Assembly: GCF_024206495.1 (NCBI RefSeq)
Contig: NZ_JAMBPQ010000013.1
Span: 1 to 64,000, forward strand
DNA length: 64,000 nt
Direction of reading: 5' to 3'
Source of the DNA: Paraburkholderia sp. CNPSo 3272
GTDB taxonomy: Bacteria; Pseudomonadota; Gammaproteobacteria; Burkholderiales; Burkholderiaceae
This document shows positions 33,965 through 42,629 of this stretch, in pieces. Made by a program: the position numbers and the translations under genes. Position 1 is the stretch's first letter; each line of letters begins with the position of its first letter. The notes under the pieces are model-generated. The model was not told the origin of the DNA, did no database searches, and saw nothing but the letters and a program-made list of their open reading frames with translations.

Positions 33965-34237
33965 TTACGAAGTCGTGAGCTTCAGGTTCGGACGCAAGTC
34001 GTGCGTAACCGCCTCACGTTGCCCTTTGCGCAGGTCCGACACCTGTTCTATGCCGGCTTTCAGCACTTCCTCGCAAAACGCAATTCGCGTGCGGTAATAC
34101 TCGGCCTGCAATTGCGCATCCAGAACCCGCTGTTCGGCCTGGAAGAGTGCCATGCGCAATTCACTGAGCGCGCGTTGAGCCTGCTTCTCCGGCGTTGCGG
34201 CATTGTGGGCAATCAAGTTCGAAAGCCAATGCAACAT
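33965..34237 (-). CDS. Small helical hypothetical protein
   Basis: 90 residues. Nearly all helix by composition, with a coiled-coil-like middle (QRALSELRMALFQAEQRVLDAQLQAEYYRTRIAFCEEVL). No known domain recognised. It is divergent from the ModA-like gene with about 260 bp between. Coding composition is good, and similar short ORFs are common in Burkholderiaceae, but the function is unknown. Confidence 0.65.
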   Translation of the reverse strand: MLHWLSNLIAHNAATPEKQAQRALSELRMALFQAEQRVLDAQLQAEYYRTRIAFCEEVLKAGIEQVSDLRKGQREAVTHDLRPNLKLTTS

Positions 34238-34501
34238 GGATAAGCCCCCCTGTTTTCGATTTCACGATCGCACGCGTCAAGTTTGATAACCGCCCGAACT
34301 GTCGCTGGGAAAAGACTATCAGAGGCGAAGAAAACCAGTGTGTGTGCAAACGAACGTGTTGTATAAACGATGCAAAAGGTCGTCTCCACGAAGCGCTTTC
34401 ATCGCGCCTTTTCAGCACATGCTGTCGTTGCACGCTTTGGTTGCAAATGGGGAGCGATACGTCCGTGGTGCCGGTTCAGTCGATCGAGATGGGGCGCAAC
34501 C

Positions 34502-35386
34502 GTGACTATCCACAAGCTAAGGGTTCGCGCACTCGCGCTGTGCATCGCGTTCGCGTTACTGGGCCCCGGCGTGTGTCTGGCAGACCAGGTGAAAGTCATG
34601 ATGTCGGGCTGGTTTGCGCCGGCGTATCGTGATCTGGGCCCGCAATTCGAGGACGAGAGCGGCTATACGCTGGCCACCGTCTGGGGGGCCCCAACGGGCA
34701 ACGCCCTGAATGCGATTCCCGTGCGGTTTGCGCGTGGCGAGTGGGCCGACGTGCTGATCGTGGTCAGCGATGCGCTCGACGACCAGGTTCGCGCCGGCAA
34801 CGTAGTGCCTGGCAGCAAGGTGGATTTCGCACGCTCGCCAATCGGCCTCGTGGTGCGCGAGGGCGCGCCGAAGCCGGACGTCAGCACGGTCGACGCTTTG
34901 CGCCGCGCACTGCTTGCAGCGAAGTCGATTGTCTTTCCGGATAGTGCGAGCGGCGTCTATATCGCCAACGAATTGTTCTCGCGTCTGGGCCTTGACGGGC
35001 GCTTGAAAAGCAGGAGCCGAATGGTTTCCGCCGAGCGCGTCGCCACCGTCGTCGCGAACGGCGACGCCGAGATCGGCTTGCAACAGGTCGTGGAACTGTT
35101 ACCGGTGAAGGGGATAACGGTGGTCGGCAGTCTGCCCGAGGAAGTACAACGTTACACGGTGTACTCCGGCGGCATCGCGACCACAGCGAGAAATCCTGTC
35201 GGCGCAGAAGCGCTGATCCGCTTTCTGTCCTCGCCCGAGGCGGCGGCCGCGATCACGCACAGCGGGCTCGAACCGATCACGGCGCCGCAACCTCCTCCGC
35301 TGCCGCTGCTGCAGCCACAACCGCAACCGGCACCTCAACCGCCGCTGCAACTGCCGCCACAAGAACCGCAACCTCAACCGAATTGA
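34502..35386 (+). CDS. ModA-like extracytoplasmic solute-binding protein with Pro/Gln-rich tail
   Basis: 294 residues from a GTG at 34502, chosen because a signal peptide follows at once (VRALALCIAFALLGPGVCLADQ); the frame is open to 34370 with a non-signal-like extension. The body matches type-2 periplasmic binding proteins of the molybdate/tungstate ModA class (RFARGEWADVLIVVSDALDDQV, FPDSASGVYIANELFSRLG, LIRFLSSPEAAAAI). No ABC genes accompany it. The last ~35 residues are a Pro/Gln/Leu repeat (PQPPPLPLLQPQPQPAPQ) rarely seen on such proteins, perhaps a spacer to cell wall or partner. Confidence 0.82.
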   Translation: MTIHKLRVRALALCIAFALLGPGVCLADQVKVMMSGWFAPAYRDLGPQFEDESGYTLATVWGAPTGNALNAIPVRFARGEWADVLIVVSDALDDQVRAGNVVPGSKVDFARSPIGLVVREGAPKPDVSTVDALRRALLAAKSIVFPDSASGVYIANELFSRLGLDGRLKSRSRMVSAERVATVVANGDAEIGLQQVVELLPVKGITVVGSLPEEVQRYTVYSGGIATTARNPVGAEALIRFLSSPEAAAAITHSGLEPITAPQPPPLPLLQPQPQPAPQPPLQLPPQEPQPQPN

Positions 35387-35431
35387 GCGAAGCAGCCGTC
35401 CCGCCGATCGGCCATCACCGAAAGTTGGACA

Positions 35432-35890
35432 TCAACTCGCCGCCATCCCTTTTTCGGCCAGTTCTTTCTTCGCGCTTTCGTTCTTGGTCAGGTGCGTGAG
35501 GCCCATGCCGCGCAGGACGTTCGGAGCCTTCGTGAACTGGATGTTGTCGTAGCCCACGATTTCGATGCGATTGCCCCAGGGGTCGCGAAAGTCCAGAAAC
35601 GGACCGTCCAGCGGCTTCACGCCCGCCGCCGCGAGCGCGGCGCGCGCCGCCTCCTTGTCATCGACAACGAGGCCGACATGCCGGCCGTCATCGGCAGGCT
35701 GCTTGCGTCCCGCCTGCAACGCGATGAATTGATCACCAAGATCGATGAAGGCCATCGTGCTGCTCTTGCCGCGCAACTGAAAGTCGAAGATGCGGCCATA
35801 GAAAACCAGCGCTTCCTCGATATCGCCGACTTCCAGCGCGATGTGATTGAAGCCGATGACGCGCGGCTTGGTGGTTGTGGTGTCAACCAT
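35432..35890 (-). CDS. VOC-family (glyoxalase-like) protein
   Basis: 152 residues from the ATG at 35890 (GGAGAGGGAA upstream); the frame is open to 36097 without support. Vicinal-oxygen-chelate fold: FNHIALEVGDIEEALVFYGRIF and RHVGLVVDDKEAARAAL supply two beta-alpha-beta-beta-beta modules, with metal-ligand candidates His in NHIAL and HVGL and Glu in RIEIVGYD. Members are glyoxalases, dioxygenases or resistance proteins. The substrate is unknown. Confidence 0.88.
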   Translation of the reverse strand: MVDTTTTKPRVIGFNHIALEVGDIEEALVFYGRIFDFQLRGKSSTMAFIDLGDQFIALQAGRKQPADDGRHVGLVVDDKEAARAALAAAGVKPLDGPFLDFRDPWGNRIEIVGYDNIQFTKAPNVLRGMGLTHLTKNESAKKELAEKGMAAS

Positions 35891-36111
35891 TTCCCTCTCC
35901 TTCTGCAACCCCTGCATGGCGTTCACGAACCCGCCCGGAACTGCCCGGTGAGACGCCGTCAAGTATCGGGATCGCGGGCGTCGGACACTAGCCAGTCGAA
36001 CAGGATCGGTTTGAGCCAGTATTGAACAAATATCGTTCCCGATGCGGCCCGTGTGCCGTGTGTAACCTATGATGGTTCGTGCGGAACGATTTGGCAAACC
36101 TCGAGGGCACC

Positions 36112-37278
36112 ATGGACAGGACAGAGCGGACCATCAAGTGGCGCAGTCTGCCAAATGTAAGCAACGGCGCGAGCGAGCCCCGCAATCCGCTGCCTGCGGT
36201 CTGCGACGTTTCGGTGACGAACGTTTGCAACGCTGCATGCGACTTCTGCGGTTTTTCGCGTGAAAAGAAAATGGCAGGCCCGCGCCGCTATCTCGATCCT
36301 GATGCGTTCGCGCGCGCAATGCCGATGCTGCGCAGACGCAAGATCCGCTACATGACGCTGCAGGGCGGCGAGCCTCTGGTTCACCCGCAGATCGAATCGC
36401 TCGTAAGCTCGGCCACGAAAGCCGGCATCCAGTGCGGCGTGATTACGAACGGCTGGTTCCTCCCCCGCCACATCAAGCAACTGGCCGCCGCCGGCCTCAA
36501 GCGGCTCCTTATCTCGATCGATAGTGCCGACATGAGCGAGCACGAGCGCAATCGCGGCCTGCCCGGCCTTGCGGCCCGCATCCGCGAGGGCATCGCCCAG
36601 GCGCACTCGTTCGGCATTCCGGTCTGCGCAACGGTTACGGTGAGCCATCTGGTCCGTTACGCAGCGCTTCCCGAGACGCTCAGCCAGCTTGGCTTCGATT
36701 CCGTGGTGTTCTCCTACCCACGGCGCGAAGCATTCGGTTCCACATCGCTGGTTTACGACGAAAAATCGAAGCTCGTCGACCTCAGCCGCGACGAACTACT
36801 CGAAGCGTTGAGTGCCATCGAGGCCCTGAAGAAGCGCTTCCGCGTGATGGACCCGGGCGCCGCACTGAACGAGGTCGCGCGGTTCGTGCGCGGCGAGCAG
36901 CAACTCATTCCGTGTATCGCCGGCAGCAAGTATTTTTATATCGACTGGAACCTCGACGTCTGGCGTTGCGAACCGTGGCATGAGCCCATGGGCTCCGTGT
37001 TCGACCTCGACCGCCTGCCCGATCAACGCGAACCATGCAACGCCTGCATGATGGGGTGCTACCGCCACGCCAGCGTGCTGATGCACGGCGCCAAGGCCGT
37101 CACTGACTCGGTCTATGCGCTGGGCAGGGGCGAGCTTCGCAGTGCTGTCAGCCTGTTGTTCCAACGCGGCGTGGCGTATTCGCTGTGGGCGCTCGCCACT
37201 GAAGAATTACCCCGAACGGCGCTTGGCGCACTGGCAGGACGCAACGGCGCACACCGTTCATCGCCGCAAGGCGCATGA
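36112..37278 (+). CDS. Radical SAM protein with SPASM-like C-terminal cysteines
   Basis: 388 residues from the ATG at 36112 (a GTG at 36079 is possible). The radical SAM cluster motif is CNAACDFC (Cys39, Cys43, Cys46), followed by GGEP (85-88) and ISIDSAD. The C-terminal region carries Cys268, Cys286, Cys309, Cys312 and Cys316 (CNACMMGC), consistent with an auxiliary Fe-S cluster. It reductively cleaves S-adenosylmethionine to start radical chemistry; HpnH-like and peptide-modifying enzymes share this layout. No obvious precursor peptide is beside it. It converges with the MDR gene with 7 bp between. Confidence 0.9.
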   Translation: MDRTERTIKWRSLPNVSNGASEPRNPLPAVCDVSVTNVCNAACDFCGFSREKKMAGPRRYLDPDAFARAMPMLRRRKIRYMTLQGGEPLVHPQIESLVSSATKAGIQCGVITNGWFLPRHIKQLAAAGLKRLLISIDSADMSEHERNRGLPGLAARIREGIAQAHSFGIPVCATVTVSHLVRYAALPETLSQLGFDSVVFSYPRREAFGSTSLVYDEKSKLVDLSRDELLEALSAIEALKKRFRVMDPGAALNEVARFVRGEQQLIPCIAGSKYFYIDWNLDVWRCEPWHEPMGSVFDLDRLPDQREPCNACMMGCYRHASVLMHGAKAVTDSVYALGRGELRSAVSLLFQRGVAYSLWALATEELPRTALGALAGRNGAHRSSPQGA

Positions 37279-37285
37279 GTCGAGG

Positions 37286-38365
37286 CTATGGGCAGATCAC
37301 CGTCATGCAGAACGGGCCGCCGTTCGCCGCCGCATGCGCGACGGCCTCGTTCGCATCTTCGAGCGCGAAGGTCGTCACGTCGAAATGGCCCAGATCGAGC
37401 AGTGCGCCGCGAATCAAACCTGTCATGAGCGTCACGGCGTGCGTTGGGTACATCCACTTGCCCCGCACCGTAATGTCATTGCGCATGATCCACGGATAAG
37501 GCAGTTCGAGCCCGGCGCCACCGAGCATGCCGACACCGCCCATCAGGACCACGCGCCCGTATGGGCGCACCGCCATCACCGCGGCGCGCACCGTCGTCGC
37601 CGGAACCGATGGCGGCATCAGGTCCATCACGCAGTCGATCGGCCCAGGCGCCGCCTGTTGCATGCGTTCGCGGTCCGTTGCTTCGTCGCCGGAAAGGGCC
37701 ACGGTTCGCACCCGCTCGCCGAATTTGCGCGCCAGTTTGTCGAGCGCCTGTACGTTGCGCCCAGGTGCTACGACGCACCGCACACCCATGGCGAGCGCGA
37801 CCGCGACGCACGCGCTGCCGAAGTTGCCGGTCGCGCCGCTCACGAGCAAGATCTCGCCCGCCCGCAGATCGGACGCGAGCAGGCCGCCATAAGGCACGAG
37901 CAGCGTATTGAGCGCACACCATCGGGCGGCGTCGGCCGGATCGATTTCGCCGATACGCACCGCGTTTTCGGTCGGCACCCTTAGGCGTTCCGCAAACGGG
38001 CCGTCATGAAAATAGCGCTGCAATTTCTGGCCGCCCTCGCCGCGCGCGCTCCAGCCCTGCAGCACGATGTCGGGCATGAGCGCGTCATCGCGAGCGCGCA
38101 CCGTCGGATCGCAGAACACCCAGTCGCCCGGTTGCAGTTTCGTCGCATCCGGGCCGATGGTTCGAACCCGGCCGATCGCCCCGCAGCCAGGCACGATCGG
38201 CAGCTCGATGGGATAGCGGCGTTCTCCGCTGAACACCTCCTGCGCATAGGACAACACCGGCGCCGCTACGACGTCCACGATGACCTCGCCGGTGCCGGCG
38301 GAGGGGTCCGGTATCTGCTCGATCGTGAGCGGCGCGTTGAGGGTTTTCAGAATGGCAGCTTTCAT
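37286..38365 (-). CDS. MDR-family oxidoreductase lacking zinc ligands
   Basis: 359 residues. Medium-chain dehydrogenase fold: an N-terminal GroES-like domain and a Rossmann domain with LLVSGATGNFGSACVAVALAMG. The catalytic-zinc Cys is replaced (VLSYAQE where ICGTD is normal), the GHE motif reads GCG, and the four structural-zinc Cys are missing. It is therefore probably a zinc-independent reductase (quinone/enoyl type) rather than an alcohol dehydrogenase. It is divergent from the XRE regulator at 38474, its likely controller. Confidence 0.88.
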   Translation of the reverse strand: MKAAILKTLNAPLTIEQIPDPSAGTGEVIVDVVAAPVLSYAQEVFSGERRYPIELPIVPGCGAIGRVRTIGPDATKLQPGDWVFCDPTVRARDDALMPDIVLQGWSARGEGGQKLQRYFHDGPFAERLRVPTENAVRIGEIDPADAARWCALNTLLVPYGGLLASDLRAGEILLVSGATGNFGSACVAVALAMGVRCVVAPGRNVQALDKLARKFGERVRTVALSGDEATDRERMQQAAPGPIDCVMDLMPPSVPATTVRAAVMAVRPYGRVVLMGGVGMLGGAGLELPYPWIMRNDITVRGKWMYPTHAVTLMTGLIRGALLDLGHFDVTTFALEDANEAVAHAAANGGPFCMTVICP

Positions 38366-38473
38366 GGTGCTTCCAGAAGGGGGAACGAGCCGATTCTGGC
38401 AGGCTTAGAATGGGCAACAAGGCCCCGCCCTATCCCAGGACAGCGCAGTCCCTCCCTGCACGAAGCGAACGCG

Positions 38474-39262
38474 ATGACAGCCACGACACAAACCCAGTTC
38501 GGCGAATTTCTGCGCTCCCGGCGCAAGAAGCTCAGACCCGATGACGTTGGCCTGGGCGGCGGCCGGCGCCGCCGCACGCCCGGCCTGCGGCGTGAAGAAG
38601 TCGCGGAACTGGCGGGTATCGGCGTCGACTGGTATATCCGGCTCGAGCAGGGGCGCGCGGTCAGCCCTTCGGATGCGACGCTCGATGCGCTGGCCCATGC
38701 ACTGCGGCTCGACGAGGCGGAAGCCGCCCATTTGCGCGCGCTCGCGCAGCGCGGCGAGCCGCGCGTCTTCACCCGCGAGAGCGTGCCGCCCACCCTTGCG
38801 CGGATCGTCGCCAGTCTCGGTCTGCCGGCTTACGTGACCGGCCGGCGCTGGGACATCCTCCTGTGCAACGACGCCGCCTCCGAACTGCTGGGCTTCGATC
38901 GCCTCGCTGCGGAAGATCGCAACATCATGATCTACATGTTCATCGAACCCGAGGCACGGAGGCTCTTTGGCGCGAGCTGGTCCGACGAAGCCCGCCGCAT
39001 GATCGCGCTGTTTCGCACGAGTCACGATCTCTATGCGGGCGACGCTGCGTTCGTCGAGCTGATCGAGCGGCTGCGTTCAGGCAGCGACGAGTTCGCGAGG
39101 TGGTGGAGTGCGCACGACGTGCGCAGCGGCGCGTCGGGCCAGAAGGTCCTGGCGCACGCGAAGCACGGTACGCAGCGCTACGAGTACGCAACGTTTCAGG
39201 CGAACGACGATCCGGCGCTGAAGCTCGCGATCTACACACCGATCGGCGCGGATGCCGTTTAG
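38474..39262 (+). CDS. XRE-family regulator with MmyB-like ligand-binding domain
   Basis: 262 residues from the ATG at 38474. An N-terminal HTH (RRRTPGLRREEVAELAGIGVDWYIRLEQGR) is followed by a PAS-like MmyB domain (WDILLCNDAASELLGFD, NIMIYMFIEPEARRLFGASW). This architecture is widespread in actinobacteria and proteobacteria; MmyB-type domains bind fatty-acid-like ligands in a known structure. It is divergent from the MDR gene. Its stop codon overlaps the convergent PbpG-like gene's stop (TTAG at 39259-39262). Confidence 0.93.
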   Translation: MTATTQTQFGEFLRSRRKKLRPDDVGLGGGRRRRTPGLRREEVAELAGIGVDWYIRLEQGRAVSPSDATLDALAHALRLDEAEAAHLRALAQRGEPRVFTRESVPPTLARIVASLGLPAYVTGRRWDILLCNDAASELLGFDRLAAEDRNIMIYMFIEPEARRLFGASWSDEARRMIALFRTSHDLYAGDAAFVELIERLRSGSDEFARWWSAHDVRSGASGQKVLAHAKHGTQRYEYATFQANDDPALKLAIYTPIGADAV

Positions 39263-40248
39263 CCTGTTGCCGCAACCAGCGTATGGTGCGCCCGCTTGCC
39301 GGCATGGTGTTTGACGCTCTGCCGGTGCGCACCGGACGTCGGGGCGCTTCGGTACGATGCGAGCCGCACACTGACGCCGTGCGAACGCGCGAGCATCGAA
39401 TAGTGATGATGCGCACGGGCGCTTGCGTAATAGCGCGGTTCGACGACGGGCGTGTCGTCGCCGTTCAGCCAACGCCGTATCGTGACGAGATCGGCAGAGC
39501 GTCCCCACGAGGTTCGCGAGCCGAGCAGCGCAATCATTACCTGCCCGTTCGGCATGTTCGCATCGACCACGATGCAGCGCCCCGCCTCGCGGATATAGCC
39601 TGTCTTTGCGACCAGCACGTCCCAGTCGGCTGAACTCACTATCGGGTCGGTGTTGTGATAAAACCGCGTCCTCGTGCCGATCGCCTCTTCGTAACGGGGA
39701 AGCGTCGTGTATTCGCCGATCAACGGATAGCGCGCCGCGGCGTCCGCCATCTTCACGACATCGCGCGCCGTCGAGAGATTCTCGGGCGAGAGCCCGGTTG
39801 GATCGTCGAAGTGCGTATGGGCCATATTCAGCGCGCGCGCCTTTTCATTCATCTGCCGGATGAACGCCGCCTGGCCGCCCGGGAACGCATGCGAAAGCGC
39901 GGATGCAGCGCGGTTCTCCGACGCCATGAGCGCAAGACGCAGCATCTCTCCCCGCTCGAGCGACGCACCGATAGGGAGGCGGGACCCCGTATGCTTGAGC
40001 CGATCGATGTCGTCGTTGCCGACGGTCACCGTGTCTCCCAACGGCTGGGCGCTGTCCAGCACGACCATCGCCGCCATCAGCTTGGTGAGCGACGCGATCG
40101 GCTGGGCCTCGTCGGCATTCTTTTCGAGCAGGACTTCGTGGCGCGCGACGTCATACACGATCGCGCTGTGTGAATAGAGGAATGGCGTCTCGCTCCATGC
40201 GACGAACGGCGCCGAAGCGAGCAATAGCGCGCTGAGGAATTTTTTCAT
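39259..40248 (-). CDS. pbpG: D-alanyl-D-alanine endopeptidase (PBP7-type, S11 family)
   Basis: 329 residues from the ATG at 40248 (MKKFLSALLLASAPFVAWSE signal peptide); an upstream start at 40272 has no signal. Penicillin-binding serine peptidase with all three motifs: S53-LT-K56, S110-E-N112, and K215-T-G217. It acts in the periplasm, cutting D-Ala cross-links in peptidoglycan as PbpG does. The C-terminus is His/Ala/Arg-rich and differs from E. coli PbpG. It is downstream of the LRR-kinase gene, separated by a probable terminator. Confidence 0.92.
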   Translation of the reverse strand: MKKFLSALLLASAPFVAWSETPFLYSHSAIVYDVARHEVLLEKNADEAQPIASLTKLMAAMVVLDSAQPLGDTVTVGNDDIDRLKHTGSRLPIGASLERGEMLRLALMASENRAASALSHAFPGGQAAFIRQMNEKARALNMAHTHFDDPTGLSPENLSTARDVVKMADAAARYPLIGEYTTLPRYEEAIGTRTRFYHNTDPIVSSADWDVLVAKTGYIREAGRCIVVDANMPNGQVMIALLGSRTSWGRSADLVTIRRWLNGDDTPVVEPRYYASARAHHHYSMLARSHGVSVRLASYRSAPTSGAHRQSVKHHAGKRAHHTLVAATG

Positions 40249-40350
40249 GGCGTTCACACCCTGGGACGGCAATCAGGCGATGGCGGGTCCAACGTGCAAC
40301 TGATCCCCAACGATTCAACTGTAGTTGCTCGTTGCACGAATGAGTGTGGG

Positions 40351-40374
40351 AAAGAGGACAGAATTCTTGTCCTC
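40351..40374 (-). terminator. Probable terminator after the LRR-kinase gene
   Basis: GAGGACA and TGTCCTC arms (7 bp) surround a GAATTC-containing loop. On the minus strand the stem is followed by TTTCCC. It sits 67 bp past the LRR-kinase stop and 100 bp before the PbpG-like start. The U-tract is weak, so confidence is moderate. Confidence 0.45.
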
Positions 40375-40440
40375 CAAGCCGACTATTCAGCGGCTTGCGA
40401 AAATTCGTCGGGCGTCAGCGAAACCGCCCGTTTCATGGCG

Positions 40441-41763
40441 TCAGGCAGACAGCCGTTCGACAATCTCATCGAACGAAGGCCGCCTGTCGACTTGCTCGGC
40501 GAAACAGTCTGCAATTAGCGCATCGAACCCGGCGTCGCGTTCACTAGCCTCTCCGGCCTGACGTTGCGCCAGTTCTTCCAGCAAGCAGCCGAACGCGCGT
40601 ACCTCGATGCGCTCGAGCGCCTGGGACTGTGCGCGATCGTCGATATCGTGAAAGGACGCCGCGCCGAAGTCGCCGAGCAATACGTGCCCTGAGCCGTCGT
40701 GCAGGATGTTGTGCGCGTAGAGATCGCCGTGCATGATCCCGCGCCCGTGCAGATGCTGCGCCGCCGATGCGATCCCGCGCGCGATCTGCAACGCAACCGG
40801 CCTGTCGAACAGAACATCGGCGGCATAGACGTCCCGCGTACACGAATCGAGGCTAGGAGGCCCAGCGAGATTGACGAACGCCGGATGGATCAGCGCCATC
40901 ACGAGGCCATGCTCGCCGAGCGGATGGCCCGTGGCCTTGCCGAGCACCGGGATGAGATTCGGGTGCGGCCCGGCTTGCAGGCACGCGGCCATTTCGAGCT
41001 CCGGCAAACCGTCGCTCGTCACCGCGCCCTTGAACAGCTTGACGGCGACCGCCTCCACCGGATGCCCGTCGCGCAGCAGACGCGTCGCGCGATGCGTCAC
41101 GCCCGACGCGCCCTCGCCGAGCGTTTGTCCGAGCGCGAGCGTATGCCAGTCGATATCGGGCACCGGCGAATCGGCCAGCGCCACCTGCTCGCGCACCACG
41201 TTCAGCGGATTGCCCGCGTAGGCGAGCCACGCCAGGCGCGGCAGGCGCAACAGCCAGTCGGGCAAGGCGTCGAGCCGGTTCGCCGAAATCCGCAGCAGTT
41301 CGAGCCGGCTGCACGCGGCCATCGTCTCGGGCAACGAGCGCAGCCGGTTGCCGGCGAGCATCAGCTTCTGCAGATTCGGACGTTCGCCGATTTCGGGCGG
41401 CAGCGCGTCGATGTCGTTATCGGTGAGGATCAGCCAGCGCAATTGCGGCGGCAGCGCGCGCCCCGAAACGCGGCGGATGCGGTTCGCCTTGAAGCCGATC
41501 ATGCTCAGCGACTCGCAGTCGCCGAGGACGGGCGGCAACTCGGTGAACGGGTTGTTCGAAGCGAACAGTATGCGCAGACGGCGCAGCCTCGGCAGGTCGT
41601 CCGGCAGCGACGTGAGCGCATTGCCCGAGAGGTCGAGCACCTCCAGGGTGTCGGCGAGATCGAAGATTTCGCGCGGAAATTCGGTCAACCCGCAAGCGAG
41701 CTTGAGCTGTCGTGCGCCGGCGAGTTGCCCGTCACGCAGTTGTTGGAGAGTAGCGGTCTTCAC
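40441..41763 (-). CDS. Leucine-rich-repeat protein kinase
   Basis: 440 residues from a GTG at 41763. Residues 15-200 are leucine-rich repeats (pattern LxxLxLxxNxLxxLP, about seven to eight units). Residues 208-440 are a eukaryotic-type kinase: glycine loop LGEGASG (215-221), Lys242 in VAVK, catalytic HGD (345-347; HRD in most kinases) with Asn352, and DFG (365-367). No signal or membrane segment, so cytoplasmic. The fusion of LRR and kinase is plant-receptor-like and known in some Pseudomonas and Burkholderia genomes, but its substrate is unknown. The frame runs on upstream into RND-pump remains, which could wrongly extend the gene model. Confidence 0.9.
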   Translation of the reverse strand: MKTATLQQLRDGQLAGARQLKLACGLTEFPREIFDLADTLEVLDLSGNALTSLPDDLPRLRRLRILFASNNPFTELPPVLGDCESLSMIGFKANRIRRVSGRALPPQLRWLILTDNDIDALPPEIGERPNLQKLMLAGNRLRSLPETMAACSRLELLRISANRLDALPDWLLRLPRLAWLAYAGNPLNVVREQVALADSPVPDIDWHTLALGQTLGEGASGVTHRATRLLRDGHPVEAVAVKLFKGAVTSDGLPELEMAACLQAGPHPNLIPVLGKATGHPLGEHGLVMALIHPAFVNLAGPPSLDSCTRDVYAADVLFDRPVALQIARGIASAAQHLHGRGIMHGDLYAHNILHDGSGHVLLGDFGAASFHDIDDRAQSQALERIEVRAFGCLLEELAQRQAGEASERDAGFDALIADCFAEQVDRRPSFDEIVERLSA

Positions 41764-41906
41764 GCGTGAATTGAATCGAGTAATGGCAAGGAAGTCGCAA
41801 GCGCCGCTGCACAACGCAGCGCCGACCATCGCAATTCTAGCGGGTGACTCGCCTGGACTGCGTCCTGGGCCGCATTTCGGACTGCATGCTTCAGGAATGC
41901 GCCAGA

Positions 41907-42370
41907 GCTTGACGGCCACCGCGGCCGCCGGCTTCCCGTCGAGCCCCGAGGTCGTATCGTACGAATCGCCGCCGACCTGGACACCGGCGACGTCTGGGAG
42001 CCAAGCCTTCGAGCCGTCGCTATTCACGCGCAGGAGAATGTCGTCGAACCGGGCGGGCGGGCGTCGCCATCAGGCTCGACGCCGAGATCGTCGCGTTGAT
42101 CGCCTGGCAGTCCGTAGCAGGCGCGCCGCCGAGTTCGCCGACGCAGAGCTGCACGTTCTGACTGGTGAGCGCGGTCGTCACGTCGGACGCGGCGACGCCG
42201 AAGCTGCGCAGCTTGACGGGATCGAGCCAAAGAGCGTAACGTCGCCCACACCGTTGATCTTGGGTAAGCGGGTCCTCGATTTGCGTGGCGATGACATTGC
42301 CGAGGTCGATCGAATTGAGCGCGCCGCCCGGCGACGACGGCGCGACGATCATCAGAAAGTGTCGGCTATG
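41907..42370 (-). pseudogene. Frameshifted remnant of an AcrB/MexB-like RND efflux pump gene
   Basis: Two minus-strand segments in different frames together match one continuous stretch of an RND inner-membrane pump near residues 130-300. The first (about 42370-42063) reads FLMIVAPSSPGGALNS, then YALWLDPVKLRSFGVAASDV and TSQNVQLCVGELGGAPA. The second (about 42027-41907) reads VNSDGSKAWLPDVAGVQVGG then YDTTSGLDGKPAAAVAVKL. In intact pumps these are adjacent. A frameshift separates them, and both ends of the gene are missing. No MFP or OMF partner gene is near. The start and end given are approximate. Confidence 0.8.
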
Positions 42371-42629
42371 CCGCGGCAGCGCCGCAAGCGAACCGCAAGG
42401 GTCCGCACAACGCAAAATGATGGCGCGCTTCGGAGCGCAGGCCCGCGTCAGCAAGGCGCAACGTGCGGAATCATCGCGGCCTGCCCGTGCAGCACACCGG
42501 CTTCGTCCTGGGCATCAGTTGTTATGACGAAAGCCGGCGTAATGCGTTAAATCTCAAGAAGGACTGGTTCGAGCCGTAATAAGGAGGTCGGCGCGCTATG
42601 CGCCCTGCATCTCGAGCCATTCGACCCCT

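Noticed and set aside
40294..40518. 74-residue plus ORF between the PbpG-like and LRR-kinase genes
   Set aside because: No ribosome site, overlaps a terminator-like hairpin and the end of the kinase gene.
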